Shown: piece after piece, positions 45,681 through 56,010 of the stretch
How the letters are laid out: each line of letters opens with the position of its first letter
Numbering within the stretch: the stretch's first letter is position 1
DNA from: an uncultured Clostridia bacterium
GTDB taxonomy: Bacteria; Bacillota; Clostridia; Christensenellales; Aristaeellaceae
NCBI GenBank assembly: GCA_944333055.1
Contig: CALVKT010000013.1
Span: 1 to 64,000 of the forward strand
DNA: 64,000 nucleotides
Direction of reading: 5' to 3'
Made by a program: the position numbers and the translations under genes
The notes under the pieces: generated by a model
Database searches by the model: none
What the model was told of the DNA's origin: nothing
The model's input: only the letters and a program-made list of their open reading frames with translations

Positions 45681-47423
45681 ATGGAGATCATCAGCATCTG
45701 CGTCTTTCTGCCGCTGACGATTGCCCTGCTGGCGGCCGCCTTTCATGAGAAGCTGCGCGCGCGCCTGCTGCGCGTCGCTGCGGTGGAGGCTGCCGAGGAA
45801 AGGCTGTCGCGCCTTGAGCGCTATTACTGGGTCGCCTTTGCGTTGATCATGGCGGCAGGCGTCTTTGCCCGGTGCTATCGCTTCGTCGAGCTGCCGCGCG
45901 GCATCAATCAGGACGGCCTGATGGCGGGCACGGAGGCGTACTCGCTGCTGATGAACGGCACCGATCAGTACGGCACCAGCCTGCCGACGTACTTTGAGGC
46001 ATGGGGCTTTTCGCAGATGTCCACGCTCTATTCCTATCTGATGGTGCCCTTCATCCGGCTCTTCGGGCTGAGCAAGTTCACACTGCGCCTGCCGATGCTG
46101 CTGGCCAGCCTCGCGATGCTACCGCTTGTCTGGGACTTCGCCCGGCGCATTGCCGGCAAGGGCTTTGCGCTTTCGGCGCTGCTGATGCTGGCGGTCAACC
46201 CGTGGCACATGGTGCAGAGCCGCTGGGCGCTGGAGGCCAACCTCATGCCGCACGTGGTGCTCACGGGCGTCTACCTGCTGTATCTGGGAAAGGACCGCCG
46301 CTGGGCGCTGTATCTGTCCATGGTCTTCTTCGGTCTGGCGCCCTATGCCTACGGCGTGGCGTGCTTCAGCGTGCCCGTGCTGCTGGTGTCGGCGGCGGCG
46401 TATTATCTGGCGCGCCGCAAGGCGACGGTCGTCGATGTGCTCGTGTGCGTGCTGATCTTTCTGGTCATCGCCGGTCCGTACTTTTACACGATGGCGATCA
46501 ATGCGTTCGGCTGGGAAACCGTGCAGATCGGGCCGTTCACCCTGCCGTATGTTGAAGAATCGCTGCGCTCGCGCGACATGTCGTTCATGCAGGAGAATCC
46601 CTATTCCTCGATGATCTGGAACTTCATCCTGTATCTGAACACGTGGATGTTTACGATCTCCGGCTCGTCCTACAACGCGGTGGGATGGGCGCACACGATG
46701 TATCTGTTCATGCCGCCTGCGCTGCTGTGGGGCATGTATCTGCTCTGGAAACAGCGCCGTGCGCTGGCGGCGGCAGGGGAGGACGGCGCGCTGCGCGACG
46801 GCGGCATGCTGATTCTGCTTGCTCTGCTGGCCGGCGTGGTCAGCGGTCTGGTCGTCAGCGGCGCGATCAACCGGTGCAACGTGACGTTCTACCCGCTCAT
46901 TCTGGTGGGCGCGTATGCGCTCTGGCAGATGGGCAGGCGGCTGCGCACGGCGTGCGCGCTGATGGTCGCGATGCTCGCGGTGAGCTTTGCCGGGCTGAAC
47001 GTCACGTATTTCACGGATGAAACCTATCAAAAGACGGTGGGCGACGGCTTCTTTGACGGACTGTACGAAGCGCTGACCGAAACGTGGGGCTGGGACTACG
47101 ACCGATACTACGTGCTGACCGTCGGCGATGAGGACGGCGCGCATCACACGCTGATGTCGGCGTACGTGATGTTCGCCCATCAGATCGACTATCGCGGGCG
47201 CAGCGAGGAGATCCCGCTGCGGGCGGCGAACGGGGAAGAGACCGACTGGTACTTCACCGAGCGCTACGTCTTCACGGATTACGCGGACTTTGAGCCGGAT
47301 CCGATGGAGTGCGCGGTGTACGTCATCATGGAGGGACAGAAACCGCTGTTTGACGAGGCGAACTACCTGTTTACGGAATACGGCAATTACATCGCGGTCT
47401 ATCCGCGCTACTGGGCGGAGTGA
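45681..47423 (+). CDS. Multi-spanning GT39/GT83-like membrane glycosyltransferase
   Basis: A 580-residue protein with about 10-12 hydrophobic segments. It has an acidic first loop motif GINQDGLMAGTEAYSLL (Asp at ~78), a family-typical position for the catalytic carboxylate of polyprenyl-phosphate-sugar-dependent PMT/ArnT-type transferases, and a soluble C-terminal ~120 residues (…DYDRYYVLTVGDEDGAHH…). Such enzymes glycosylate proteins, lipids or wall polymers on the outer membrane face; donor and acceptor are unknown. GAGGGGAGATCAT precedes the ATG. Confidence 0.8.
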   Translation: MEIISICVFLPLTIALLAAAFHEKLRARLLRVAAVEAAEERLSRLERYYWVAFALIMAAGVFARCYRFVELPRGINQDGLMAGTEAYSLLMNGTDQYGTSLPTYFEAWGFSQMSTLYSYLMVPFIRLFGLSKFTLRLPMLLASLAMLPLVWDFARRIAGKGFALSALLMLAVNPWHMVQSRWALEANLMPHVVLTGVYLLYLGKDRRWALYLSMVFFGLAPYAYGVACFSVPVLLVSAAAYYLARRKATVVDVLVCVLIFLVIAGPYFYTMAINAFGWETVQIGPFTLPYVEESLRSRDMSFMQENPYSSMIWNFILYLNTWMFTISGSSYNAVGWAHTMYLFMPPALLWGMYLLWKQRRALAAAGEDGALRDGGMLILLALLAGVVSGLVVSGAINRCNVTFYPLILVGAYALWQMGRRLRTACALMVAMLAVSFAGLNVTYFTDETYQKTVGDGFFDGLYEALTETWGWDYDRYYVLTVGDEDGAHHTLMSAYVMFAHQIDYRGRSEEIPLRAANGEETDWYFTERYVFTDYADFEPDPMECAVYVIMEGQKPLFDEANYLFTEYGNYIAVYPRYWAE

Positions 47424-47433
47424 GGTGAGGCGT

Positions 47434-49134
47434 ATGATGCTGACCGGCGTTTCTGTGGCGATTCTCGTTTTGGGCCTGCTGGCCATCGTGCTGCCCAACC
47501 TGCGCTTTGGCGCGGCGAAGCGGATGCTCGGCGACGGCGCGCACCGCGCGATTTGCCTGGCCGTCTTTGCGCTGGGCTGCGCCGTGCGCCTGATCGCGCT
47601 GTGCAGCCTGCCGGACGGCGCGTTTGCGGAGGAGGCGCTCGTGGGCGTGCAGGCGAAGGCGCTCTGGCAGACGGGCGGCTTCCTCTTTTTTGACGGCGGC
47701 CTGACGGCGCAGCTGGCGCAGTGGCCGGGCGAATCGACGGGCCCGCTGCTCGCCGTGCTGATGGCCCCCTTTGTCGGGCTGCTGGGCATGAACACGCTTG
47801 CCGTGCGCCTGCCGCTGACGCTGCTCTCCTGCGCGGCCATGCCCGCCGCCTATGGGCTGGGACGGGCGCTGGGCGGCAAGCGGATGGGCCGCTGGTGCCT
47901 GACGGCCTACGCGATCTGCCCGTACTTCGTGCTCATGGCGCGCATGACCTGCGGCGCGAACGCGGCGGTCTACCTGCTGCCCATCGCGCTGTGGGCCATG
48001 GTGCGGGGCCTTGAGCGCCCGGCGCCGCTGTATGCCGGCGCGGCGCTGATGGGCCTGACGGCGTACACGCAGGACATGTACTTCTTCATCGCGCCCGCGG
48101 CGGTGGTGCTGTGCGGCGTGATCGCGGCGGTGCACGGCGGCATTCCCAAGCGCCATGCGCTCCTGGCGACGGCGCTGGGCCTGCTCGTGTGCGTGCCGGC
48201 GATGCTGACGCTCTATGTGAACCTGACCGGCGCGCAGCCGTTCACCTGGCTGGGCGTGGTGCACATTCCCCGGCTGGAGGACTTTGACAAGGCCGATTCC
48301 CTGCTGGATACGCTGGCGGTCAGCACCGCCGGGCGGCAGGACGTGCTCAACAAGGTCTATGCGGTGCTCATCGGCGCGCTGTTTCAGGTGGTCTCGCACA
48401 TGAACATCAGCGCGGAGCTCTTTGCGCCCACGGGCATGTGCGCGCTGTATGTGCTGAGCGTGCCGCTGATGCTGCTGGGCGGCTTCTCGCTGCTGCACGG
48501 CGTGCTCAGCGGCAGGCGCGTGACGGCGGGCGGCGCGCTGGCTGTGAGCCTGGCGGCCGTGACGATGGTGATGCTCGTGCTCTACGGCAGCGCCGGCATG
48601 CTGGATACCACGGGCGTGACGAGCGTATTCGATTACTCGGCGTTCTTCCTGTTTGATGTGCTGCTGATGGCGGCGGGATTGCGTCAACTGGAGGAGAAGA
48701 GCCGCGCGGGCATCGCATCCATGACGGCGCTGCTGGCCGTGTGCTTTGCACTGCTGTGCGGGCACCTGTTCGGCGAAGGCTATTTAAACGGCATGAACGT
48801 CTATTTCAGCGGCTTTGGTGAGCTGGCAAAAAAGGCGGCAGACGCGCAGGCGCAGACCGGCGCCAAGGTCAACGTGACGGGCACGGTCTATCCGCACATC
48901 CGGCCCTCCGAGGCGGCGGAGATGATGTACCTGTATGCCGCGGACGCCGACATGCGCGAGGTGTCCGCGCAGCGGGGCACGGCTTATGAGGTGATCTACG
49001 CGCCGGGCATCGAGAGCCCGAACCCCGATGAGATCTATCTCGTCGCGCAGAGCGACGCGACGGCCTGGGATCTGAGCGCGTTTGCCTATGAGGAGATGGG
49101 ACAGTACGCGCTGCTCACGCCGCGCACGCCGTAA
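47434..49134 (+). CDS. Second GT39-like membrane protein, paralogue of the upstream gene
   Basis: The 566-residue product has the same layout as its neighbour: N-terminal hydrophobic segment, first loop FAEEALVGVQAKALWQTGGF with an acidic pair in place of NQDG, ~11 membrane segments and a C-terminal soluble part (…TGTVYPHIRPSEAAEMM…). The tandem arrangement with a 10-bp gap suggests duplication and joint action on one polymer. The ATG at 47434 follows a GTGAGG site. I cannot assign donor or acceptor. Confidence 0.78.
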   Translation: MMLTGVSVAILVLGLLAIVLPNLRFGAAKRMLGDGAHRAICLAVFALGCAVRLIALCSLPDGAFAEEALVGVQAKALWQTGGFLFFDGGLTAQLAQWPGESTGPLLAVLMAPFVGLLGMNTLAVRLPLTLLSCAAMPAAYGLGRALGGKRMGRWCLTAYAICPYFVLMARMTCGANAAVYLLPIALWAMVRGLERPAPLYAGAALMGLTAYTQDMYFFIAPAAVVLCGVIAAVHGGIPKRHALLATALGLLVCVPAMLTLYVNLTGAQPFTWLGVVHIPRLEDFDKADSLLDTLAVSTAGRQDVLNKVYAVLIGALFQVVSHMNISAELFAPTGMCALYVLSVPLMLLGGFSLLHGVLSGRRVTAGGALAVSLAAVTMVMLVLYGSAGMLDTTGVTSVFDYSAFFLFDVLLMAAGLRQLEEKSRAGIASMTALLAVCFALLCGHLFGEGYLNGMNVYFSGFGELAKKAADAQAQTGAKVNVTGTVYPHIRPSEAAEMMYLYAADADMREVSAQRGTAYEVIYAPGIESPNPDEIYLVAQSDATAWDLSAFAYEEMGQYALLTPRTP

Positions 49135-49145
49135 CGGGGCGAGAG

Positions 49146-49170
49146 GGACGCCGGCCATGCGCCGGCGTCC
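49146..49170 (+). terminator. GC-rich hairpin after the second glycosyltransferase gene
   Basis: A perfect 10-bp stem (49146-49155 with 49161-49170) and a 5-nt loop, without a T tract. It may stabilise the 3' end or act with Rho. Confidence 0.5.
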
Positions 49171-49177
49171 TCAAATG

Positions 49178-49201
49178 TGCCCTCCAAAATGCCCTCCAAA
49201 A
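49178..49201. repeat. Perfect tandem duplication of a 12-mer
   Basis: TGCCCTCCAAAA occurs twice head to tail (49178-49189, 49190-49201), just before the greA promoter. Confidence 0.7.
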
Positions 49202-49212
49202 CCCGAAAATCA

Positions 49213-49241
49213 TTGACAAAAAGGCGCATTTGGCGTATAAT
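49213..49241 (+). promoter_or_regulatory. Consensus promoter of greA-lysS
   Basis: A perfect TTGACA (49213-49218) and a perfect TATAAT (49236-49241) are 17 bp apart, 91 bp before greA. Confidence 0.9.
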
Positions 49242-49332
49242 CCTAGGATATGGTACATGATGACCGGTGATGGCTTCGGCCAGCCGGCTTTTCTGCGTAT
49301 AACGCGCAGCGTGTGAAAAGGAGAGAATTGCA

Positions 49333-49818
49333 ATGACGGATAACAGACGGCTTGTCGTGACCCGCGAGGGCCTTCAAAAGATGAAGGAAGAGCTGGAATA
49401 CAAAGAGACGACGGAGAAGATGCGCATTGCGGAGCAGCTCAAGGTGGCCATCTCCTACGGCGACCTGAGCGAGAACGCGGAATACGACGCGGCCAAGAAC
49501 GATCAGGCGGCGCTGGAGCAGCGCATCAACGAGCTCAAGGCGATGATCGAGAACGCGGTCGTCGTGGACGAGAGCAAGATCAACACGGACGCCGTGAACT
49601 TCGGCACCCGCGTGACCCTCATCGATGTGGACGATGAGGACGGGGAAGAGGAGGTCTACACCATCGTGGGCACCTCCGAGTCCGATCCGGTCAACGGCAA
49701 GCTCTCCAACGAGTCTCCGGTCGGCGCGGCGCTCATCGGCGCGCACGTGGGCGAGACGGTCTCGGCCGTGACGCCGGGCGGCGTGCGCCGCCTGCGCGTG
49801 GTGGATATCGCGCTGTAA
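49333..49818 (+). CDS. greA: Transcription elongation factor GreA
   Basis: A 161-residue factor that stimulates transcript cleavage by backtracked RNA polymerase. The N-terminal coiled coil carries the acidic tip GDLSENAEYDAAKNDQAALE (residues ~43-62), and the C-terminal FKBP-like domain has PVGAALIGAHVGETVSA. Length is standard. lysS follows 32 bp later; the greA-lysS order is common in Bacillota. Confidence 0.97.
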   Translation: MTDNRRLVVTREGLQKMKEELEYKETTEKMRIAEQLKVAISYGDLSENAEYDAAKNDQAALEQRINELKAMIENAVVVDESKINTDAVNFGTRVTLIDVDDEDGEEEVYTIVGTSESDPVNGKLSNESPVGAALIGAHVGETVSAVTPGGVRRLRVVDIAL

Positions 49819-49850
49819 GCAACGAGGCAGAGGAAGAAAGAGGAATCAAC

Positions 49851-51794
49851 GTGGCAGAAGAGATCATGATGACGGCGCCGGATCTGTCCGAACAGGAGCA
49901 GATCCGCCGCGCCAAGCTGGCCCGCTATCAGCAGGAGGGCCGCGATCCCTATGCGATCACCCGCTATGACCGCACCCATGACTCCGCGCAGATCCTGAGC
50001 AACTTCGACACGCTGGAAAATCAGGAGGTCGCCATCGCCGGGCGCATCGTCGCCCGCCGCATCATGGGCAAGGCGTCGTTCGTGCATCTGCTCGACGGCG
50101 CGGGCAAGATTCAGGCGTACATCCGCCGCGAGGACGTGGGCGAAGCGGTCTATGCGGATTTCAAGACCATGGACATCGGCGACATCATCGGCGTCCGCGG
50201 CACGGTCTTCCGCACGAAGACCGGCGAAATCTCCGTGCACGCCAGGGAGCTCGTGCTGTTGACCAAGTCGCTGCGCGTGCTGCCGGAGAAGTGGAACGGC
50301 CTCAAGGATCAGGATATCCGCTACCGCCAGCGATACGTGGACACCATCGTCAACCCGGAGGTCAAGGACACGTTCATCAAGCGCAGCCAGATCCTCAAGG
50401 CGCTGCGCGAGTTCCTGGATGCGCGCGGCTTCCTGGAGGTGGACACGCCGGTGCTCCAGACGATCGAGATCGGCGCGAACTCCCGCTCCTTCGTCACCCA
50501 TCACAACGCGCTGGACATCCCCATGTACCTGCGCATCGAGACGGAGCTCTACCTCAAGCGCCTGATCGTGGGCGGCTTTGAGAAGGTCTACGAGGTCGGC
50601 CGCATCTTCCGCAACGAGGGCATGGACACCCGCCACAACCCGGAGTTCACCACCATCGAGCTGTATCAGGCGTACGCCGACTACCGCGAGATCATGGATC
50701 TGGTGGAGGAGATGTACATCTACGTGACGCAGAAGGTCTGCGGCACGCTCAAGATCCGGTATCAGGGCAAGGAGATCGACATGAGCGGCCCGTGGACGCG
50801 CATGACGATGGCCGAGGCCGTCAAGAAGTACGCCGGCATCGACTACTACGCCTGGGCGGACGACGAGCAGGCCCGCGCCGAATGCGCGGCGCGCGGCGTG
50901 CACGTGGAGGCGAGCGCCGTCAAGGGCGAGTGCCTGGAGGCGTGCTTTGAGGAGTTCGTCGAGGCGCACCTCGTGCAGCCGACGTTCATCATGGATTACC
51001 CGGTCGCCATCTCCCCGCTGGCCAAGCGCAAGGCGGATGAGCCGGACATGACCGAACGCTTCGAGTTCTTCATCAACTGCATGGAGGCGGGCAACGCCTT
51101 CTCCGAACTCAACGACCCGATCGACCAGCGCGCCCGCTTCGAGCGTCAGGCTGCGGCCAAGCGCGCGCAGGGCGGCCACGCGGACATCGACGAGGACTTC
51201 GTCGCCGCGCTGGAATACGGCATGCCGCCGACGGGCGGCCTGGGCTTTGGCGTCGACCGTCTGGTGATGCTGCTGACCGACAGCGCGTCCATCCGCGACG
51301 TGCTGCTCTTCCCCACGATGAAGCCGCTGGATGCGCCCAAGGCGCAGCCTCTGGCGAAGGCGGAGGTCAAGGCCGAGGCGAAGACGGAAGGAAATCCGGA
51401 AGAGAAGGCGGAAGAGATCGATTTCTCCAAGGTGGAGATCGAGCCGTTGTTCGCCGACTTCGTGGATTTTGAGACGTTTTCCAAGTCCGACTTCCGCGCC
51501 GTGAAGGTGAAGGCGTGCGAGGCCGTCAAGAAGAGCAAGAAGCTGCTCAAGTTTGTGCTCGACGACGGCACCGGCACGGATCGCGTGATCCTCAGCGGCA
51601 TCCACGAGTACTACGAGCCGGAAACGCTGGTGGGCAAGACCTGCATCGCCATCACCAACCTGCCGCCGCGCCCGATGATGGGCATCGAATCCTGCGGCAT
51701 GCTCATCTCCGCCGTTCATCATGAGGCGGGGGAGGAGAAGCTTCACCTGCTGATGGTGGACGACCGCATTCCCGCCGGCGCGAAGCTGTACTGA
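49851..51794 (+). CDS. lysS: Lysine--tRNA ligase with C-terminal Trbp111-like tRNA-binding domain
   Basis: A 647-residue class II LysRS. The anticodon OB fold (EVAIAGRIVARRIMGKASFVHL) covers ~60-160, and the catalytic core includes motif 2 FRNEGMDTRHNPEFTTIEL and motif 3 GLGFGVDRLVMLLT, ending near residue 493. A Lys/Glu/Ala-rich linker (~497-520) leads to a second OB fold at ~541-647 (FSKSDFRAVKVKACEAV, TCIAITNLPPRPMMGIESCG) of the Trbp111/MetRS C-terminal type. Ordinary LysRS is ~490-500 aa. It starts with GTG after AGAGGA. Confidence 0.95.
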   Translation: MAEEIMMTAPDLSEQEQIRRAKLARYQQEGRDPYAITRYDRTHDSAQILSNFDTLENQEVAIAGRIVARRIMGKASFVHLLDGAGKIQAYIRREDVGEAVYADFKTMDIGDIIGVRGTVFRTKTGEISVHARELVLLTKSLRVLPEKWNGLKDQDIRYRQRYVDTIVNPEVKDTFIKRSQILKALREFLDARGFLEVDTPVLQTIEIGANSRSFVTHHNALDIPMYLRIETELYLKRLIVGGFEKVYEVGRIFRNEGMDTRHNPEFTTIELYQAYADYREIMDLVEEMYIYVTQKVCGTLKIRYQGKEIDMSGPWTRMTMAEAVKKYAGIDYYAWADDEQARAECAARGVHVEASAVKGECLEACFEEFVEAHLVQPTFIMDYPVAISPLAKRKADEPDMTERFEFFINCMEAGNAFSELNDPIDQRARFERQAAAKRAQGGHADIDEDFVAALEYGMPPTGGLGFGVDRLVMLLTDSASIRDVLLFPTMKPLDAPKAQPLAKAEVKAEAKTEGNPEEKAEEIDFSKVEIEPLFADFVDFETFSKSDFRAVKVKACEAVKKSKKLLKFVLDDGTGTDRVILSGIHEYYEPETLVGKTCIAITNLPPRPMMGIESCGMLISAVHHEAGEEKLHLLMVDDRIPAGAKLY

Positions 51795-51826
51795 GCACGG
51801 CTTGGGAATAAAACCGCATCGATTCA

Positions 51827-51857
51827 AGAGACGTCGGAGCGCTCCGGCGTCTCTTAT
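51827..51857 (+). terminator. Terminator of greA-lysS
   Basis: A 14-bp stem without a separate loop (51827-51840 with 51841-51854, one wobble) is followed by a T-rich but interrupted tail. Confidence 0.65.
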
Positions 51858-52021
51858 TGTATCTTGAATGATTCAGTCAAGTGCAGTAGTGCATTGAAGA
51901 GTGCTTTATTGTCCAGTCAAAGGAATTGACAAAAGGACGCAAAGTATTCTCAGTTGAGGCAATCTGGCTGATTTAGTCTAATGATTAAATCGCCTGCACG
52001 TTTGCAGCATTACACAAAACA
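51858..52021. other. AT-richer intergenic stretch between convergent lysS and groEL
   Basis: No gene is visible. An isolated TTGACA at 51926-51931 has no -10 hexamer at a suitable distance. Confidence 0.5.
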
Positions 52022-52050
52022 GGCCGACACCCCACAGTGGAGTGTCGGCC
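52022..52050 (-). terminator. Terminator of groES-groEL
   Basis: GGCCGACAC (52022-52030) pairs with GTGTCGGCC (52042-52050), with a short inner extension. On the - strand it runs into TGTTTTGTG. Confidence 0.85.
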
Positions 52051-52072
52051 CTGTATGCTTATATTCTGCGGA

Positions 52073-53728
<1,656 letters not shown>

Positions 53729-53757
53729 TCACGGCCCGTATGCCCGGGCGCGCCCTT

Positions 53758-54042
53758 TTACTCGACGATGGCCAGGATGTCGCTCTGACGGACGATCTTG
53801 TACTCCTCGCCGTCGATCTTGATCTCCGTGCCGGCGTACTTGGAATAGACGACCTTCTGGCCTTCCTTCACCTGCATGGTGATGTCCTTGCCGTCCACGA
53901 CGCCGCCGGGGCCCACGGCCACGACGTACGCATACTGCGGCTTCTCCTTCGCGCCGGACGTGAGGATCAGGCCGCCCTTGGTGGTTTCTTCCATCTCCGC
54001 ATCCTTGATGACGACGCGGTCGAACAGGGGTTTGAGACTCAT
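53758..54042 (-). CDS. groES: Co-chaperonin GroES (10 kDa)
   Basis: A 94-residue lid protein for Gro[22 protein letters not shown], the mobile loop [15 protein letters not shown], and [18 protein letters not shown] at the end. GAAGGAGGT lies upstream of the ATG at 54042. A CIRCE operator is 36 bp upstream. Confidence 0.99.
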   Translation of the reverse strand: MSLKPLFDRVVIKDAEMEETTKGGLILTSGAKEKPQYAYVVAVGPGGVVDGKDITMQVKEGQKVVYSKYAGTEIKIDGEEYKIVRQSDILAIVE

Positions 54043-54077
54043 CGTATTAGACCTCCTTCAGGTTATATCCTGGATTG

Positions 54078-54104
54078 TTAGCACTCACTTGAGTCGAGTG
54101 CTAA
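54078..54104 (-). promoter_or_regulatory. CIRCE operator for HrcA (groE locus)
   Basis: TTAGCACTC (54078-54086), nine bases, GAGTGCTAA (54096-54104): an exact CIRCE element, the second in this window. Confidence 0.98.
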
Positions 54105-54115
54105 AAGCAAGATAT

Positions 54116-54144
54116 ACTATACGCGAGATACGGAATTCAGGCAA
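54116..54144 (-). promoter_or_regulatory. Promoter of groES-groEL
   Basis: On the - strand, TTGCCT (54139-54144) and TATAGT (54116-54121) are 17 bp apart. CIRCE lies just downstream of the -10. Confidence 0.75.
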
Positions 54145-54313
54145 GACGTAAAAATATCCAAATTTTTACCCGATAAGTAATTTGGACGGATTTTTCCAAA
54201 ATAATGCGCGAAAACAAGCTGAAACGCCGATTTTCTTCGGATTTCTTTTGGATTGTCGATTTGGATGGCGCAAACGTCGTTTTCGTGGTACAATCGCTGC
54301 GTGGAGGAGATGT

Positions 54314-55360
54314 ATGAACCGCGAAAACTTTACGCAGGCCATCCTGCAATGGTATGATCAGGGCCACCGCGACCTGCCCTGGCGGCGCACGCGCGACCCG
54401 TATCGCATCTGGGTGTCGGAGATCATGCTCCAGCAGACGCGCGCGGAGACGGTGGTTTCCTATTATGAGCGCTTTCTTGCGCGCTATCCGACGGTGCAGG
54501 CGCTGGCCGAGGCGCCGCAGGAGGAATTGCTCAAGAGCTGGGAAGGGCTGGGGTATTACGCACGGGCGCGCGCCCTGCAACGGGCGGCGCAGGCGATCGT
54601 TTCCGATTATGAGGGGCGGCTCCCGGCGGACGTCGGCAAGCTGCGCGCGCTGCCGGGCATCGGCGATTACACGGCGGGCGCGATCGCGTCGATCGCCTTT
54701 GGCATCCCGGCGGCGGCGGTGGACGGCAACGTGGAGCGCGTGATCTGCCGCTACGACGCGCGGGAGGAGACGGTGGGCACGCCCGCCGTGCGGCGCAGCA
54801 TCGCCGCGCGCGTGCAGGCGCTGGTGCCGCGCGAGCGGCCCGGCGCGTTCGCCAACGCGATGATGGAGATGGGCGCGACGATGTGCACGCCGAAAAACCC
54901 GTCCTGCCTGCTGTGCCCCGTGCGCGAGGGCTGCCTGGGGTTTGCGCGCGGCATCGCGCAGGAATTGCCGCGCAGGGCGAAACGAAAGGCGCAGCGCGTG
55001 GAGAACCGCGCGGTGCTGCTGGTGTTCTGCGGCGGGCGCGTGCTGATCGTGCGGCGGGCGGAGAAGCTGCTGCACGGGCTGTTCGTCTTCCCGGACGTGC
55101 CGCAGGAGGACGACCCGGCGGCGCTGTGCGCGGCGCTGGAGGCGCATGGCCTGCGCGTGGCCTACGACGGGAAGATCGGGCATGCGCGCCACGTGTTCAC
55201 GCACCTGATCTGGGAGATGGACGTGCACGCGCTGGTCGCCGAGGTGCGGGCAGACGTGCCGGAGGGGCGCTGGGTCACGCGCGAGGAGCTCGCCGCGCTG
55301 CCGCTGCCCACGGCGGTCAAGGCGGCGCGCGCGTGGGCGATGGAACGATTGTCGCTGTGA
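54314..55360 (+). CDS. mutY: Adenine DNA glycosylase MutY
   Basis: A 348-residue repair enzyme removing A opposite 8-oxoG. It shows RIWVSEIMLQQTRAETV (catalytic Glu), the helix-hairpin-helix LPGIGDYTAGAIASIAFG with the catalytic Asp in AVDGNVERV, and the iron-sulfur motif C-x6-C-x2-C-x5-C (CTPKNPSCLLCPVREGC). A NUDIX-like C-terminal domain that recognises 8-oxoG follows (~225-348). GTGGAGGAGATGT precedes the ATG. It is divergent from groES. Confidence 0.96.
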   Translation: MNRENFTQAILQWYDQGHRDLPWRRTRDPYRIWVSEIMLQQTRAETVVSYYERFLARYPTVQALAEAPQEELLKSWEGLGYYARARALQRAAQAIVSDYEGRLPADVGKLRALPGIGDYTAGAIASIAFGIPAAAVDGNVERVICRYDAREETVGTPAVRRSIAARVQALVPRERPGAFANAMMEMGATMCTPKNPSCLLCPVREGCLGFARGIAQELPRRAKRKAQRVENRAVLLVFCGGRVLIVRRAEKLLHGLFVFPDVPQEDDPAALCAALEAHGLRVAYDGKIGHARHVFTHLIWEMDVHALVAEVRADVPEGRWVTREELAALPLPTAVKAARAWAMERLSL

Positions 55361-55373
55361 GAGGGGCATGCGC

Positions 55374-55943
55374 ATGTGCGGACGATACGAGATCGACGAT
55401 TCGCTCGAAGGCTTTGAGGCGCTGATCGAGACGCTCAATCGCGGACAGGTCGCCTTTCGCCCCGGCGAGATCCGCCCGACGGACGTCGCGCCGGTCATCG
55501 CGCGCAGCCGGGCGCAGCGGTGCAGGCCGTTTTTGATGCGATGGGGTTTTGCGAGCGCGGGCAGGCGGCCCGTGATCAACGCGCGCAGCGAGACGGCAGC
55601 GACGCGCCCGATGTTCCGCGACGCGCTGGGCGCGCGGCGCTGTCTGGTGCCCGCCTCGCGGTATTTCGAGTGGCAGGCCGGGAGCCGGGCACGCTACGCG
55701 TTTGCCCCGGCGCAGCCCATGTTCTACATGGCGGGCCTGTACCGCTTTGAGCCGGGCGAACCGCTCGCGGCGTTCACGATCCTCACGCGCGCGGCGGACG
55801 AGGAGATTGCGCACATTCACGACAGGATGCCGGTGCTCTTGCCGGATGCGTGGGCGATGGACTGGCTCTCGCCCGAAGCGGACGCCGTGCGGCTGATCGC
55901 GCGGGCGGCGGGCGCGCTGCGCGTGCGGGCGGCGCGGGCTTGA
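55374..55943 (+). CDS. SRAP-domain (YedK/HMCES-like) abasic-site protein
   Basis: A 189-residue SOS-response-associated protein that crosslinks to abasic sites in single-stranded DNA. The catalytic Cys2 is in place (MCGRYEID), which decides the ATG at 55374, since Cys must become N-terminal. NARSETAATRPMFRDAL, CLVPASRYFEWQ and IHDRMPVLLP supply the other active-site residues. It sits 13 bp after mutY, a DNA-repair pairing. Confidence 0.93.
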   Translation: MCGRYEIDDSLEGFEALIETLNRGQVAFRPGEIRPTDVAPVIARSRAQRCRPFLMRWGFASAGRRPVINARSETAATRPMFRDALGARRCLVPASRYFEWQAGSRARYAFAPAQPMFYMAGLYRFEPGEPLAAFTILTRAADEEIAHIHDRMPVLLPDAWAMDWLSPEADAVRLIARAAGALRVRAARA

Positions 55944-55968
55944 AAGCGGGCGGCGTTCACGCTATAAT
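55940..55968 (+). promoter_or_regulatory. Promoter of priA
   Basis: TTGAAA (55940-55945, overlapping the SRAP stop) and a perfect TATAAT (55963-55968) are 17 bp apart. Confidence 0.8.
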
Positions 55969-56010
55969 GGACGGACGAAAAGACGGATGCAGGAAAGGGA
56001 GGCGGCGCGC

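Noticed and set aside
51926..51931. Isolated TTGACA in the lysS-groEL gap
   Set aside because: The nearest AT-rich hexamer, TATTCT, is only 13 bp away; no gene or hairpin unit follows on the + strand.
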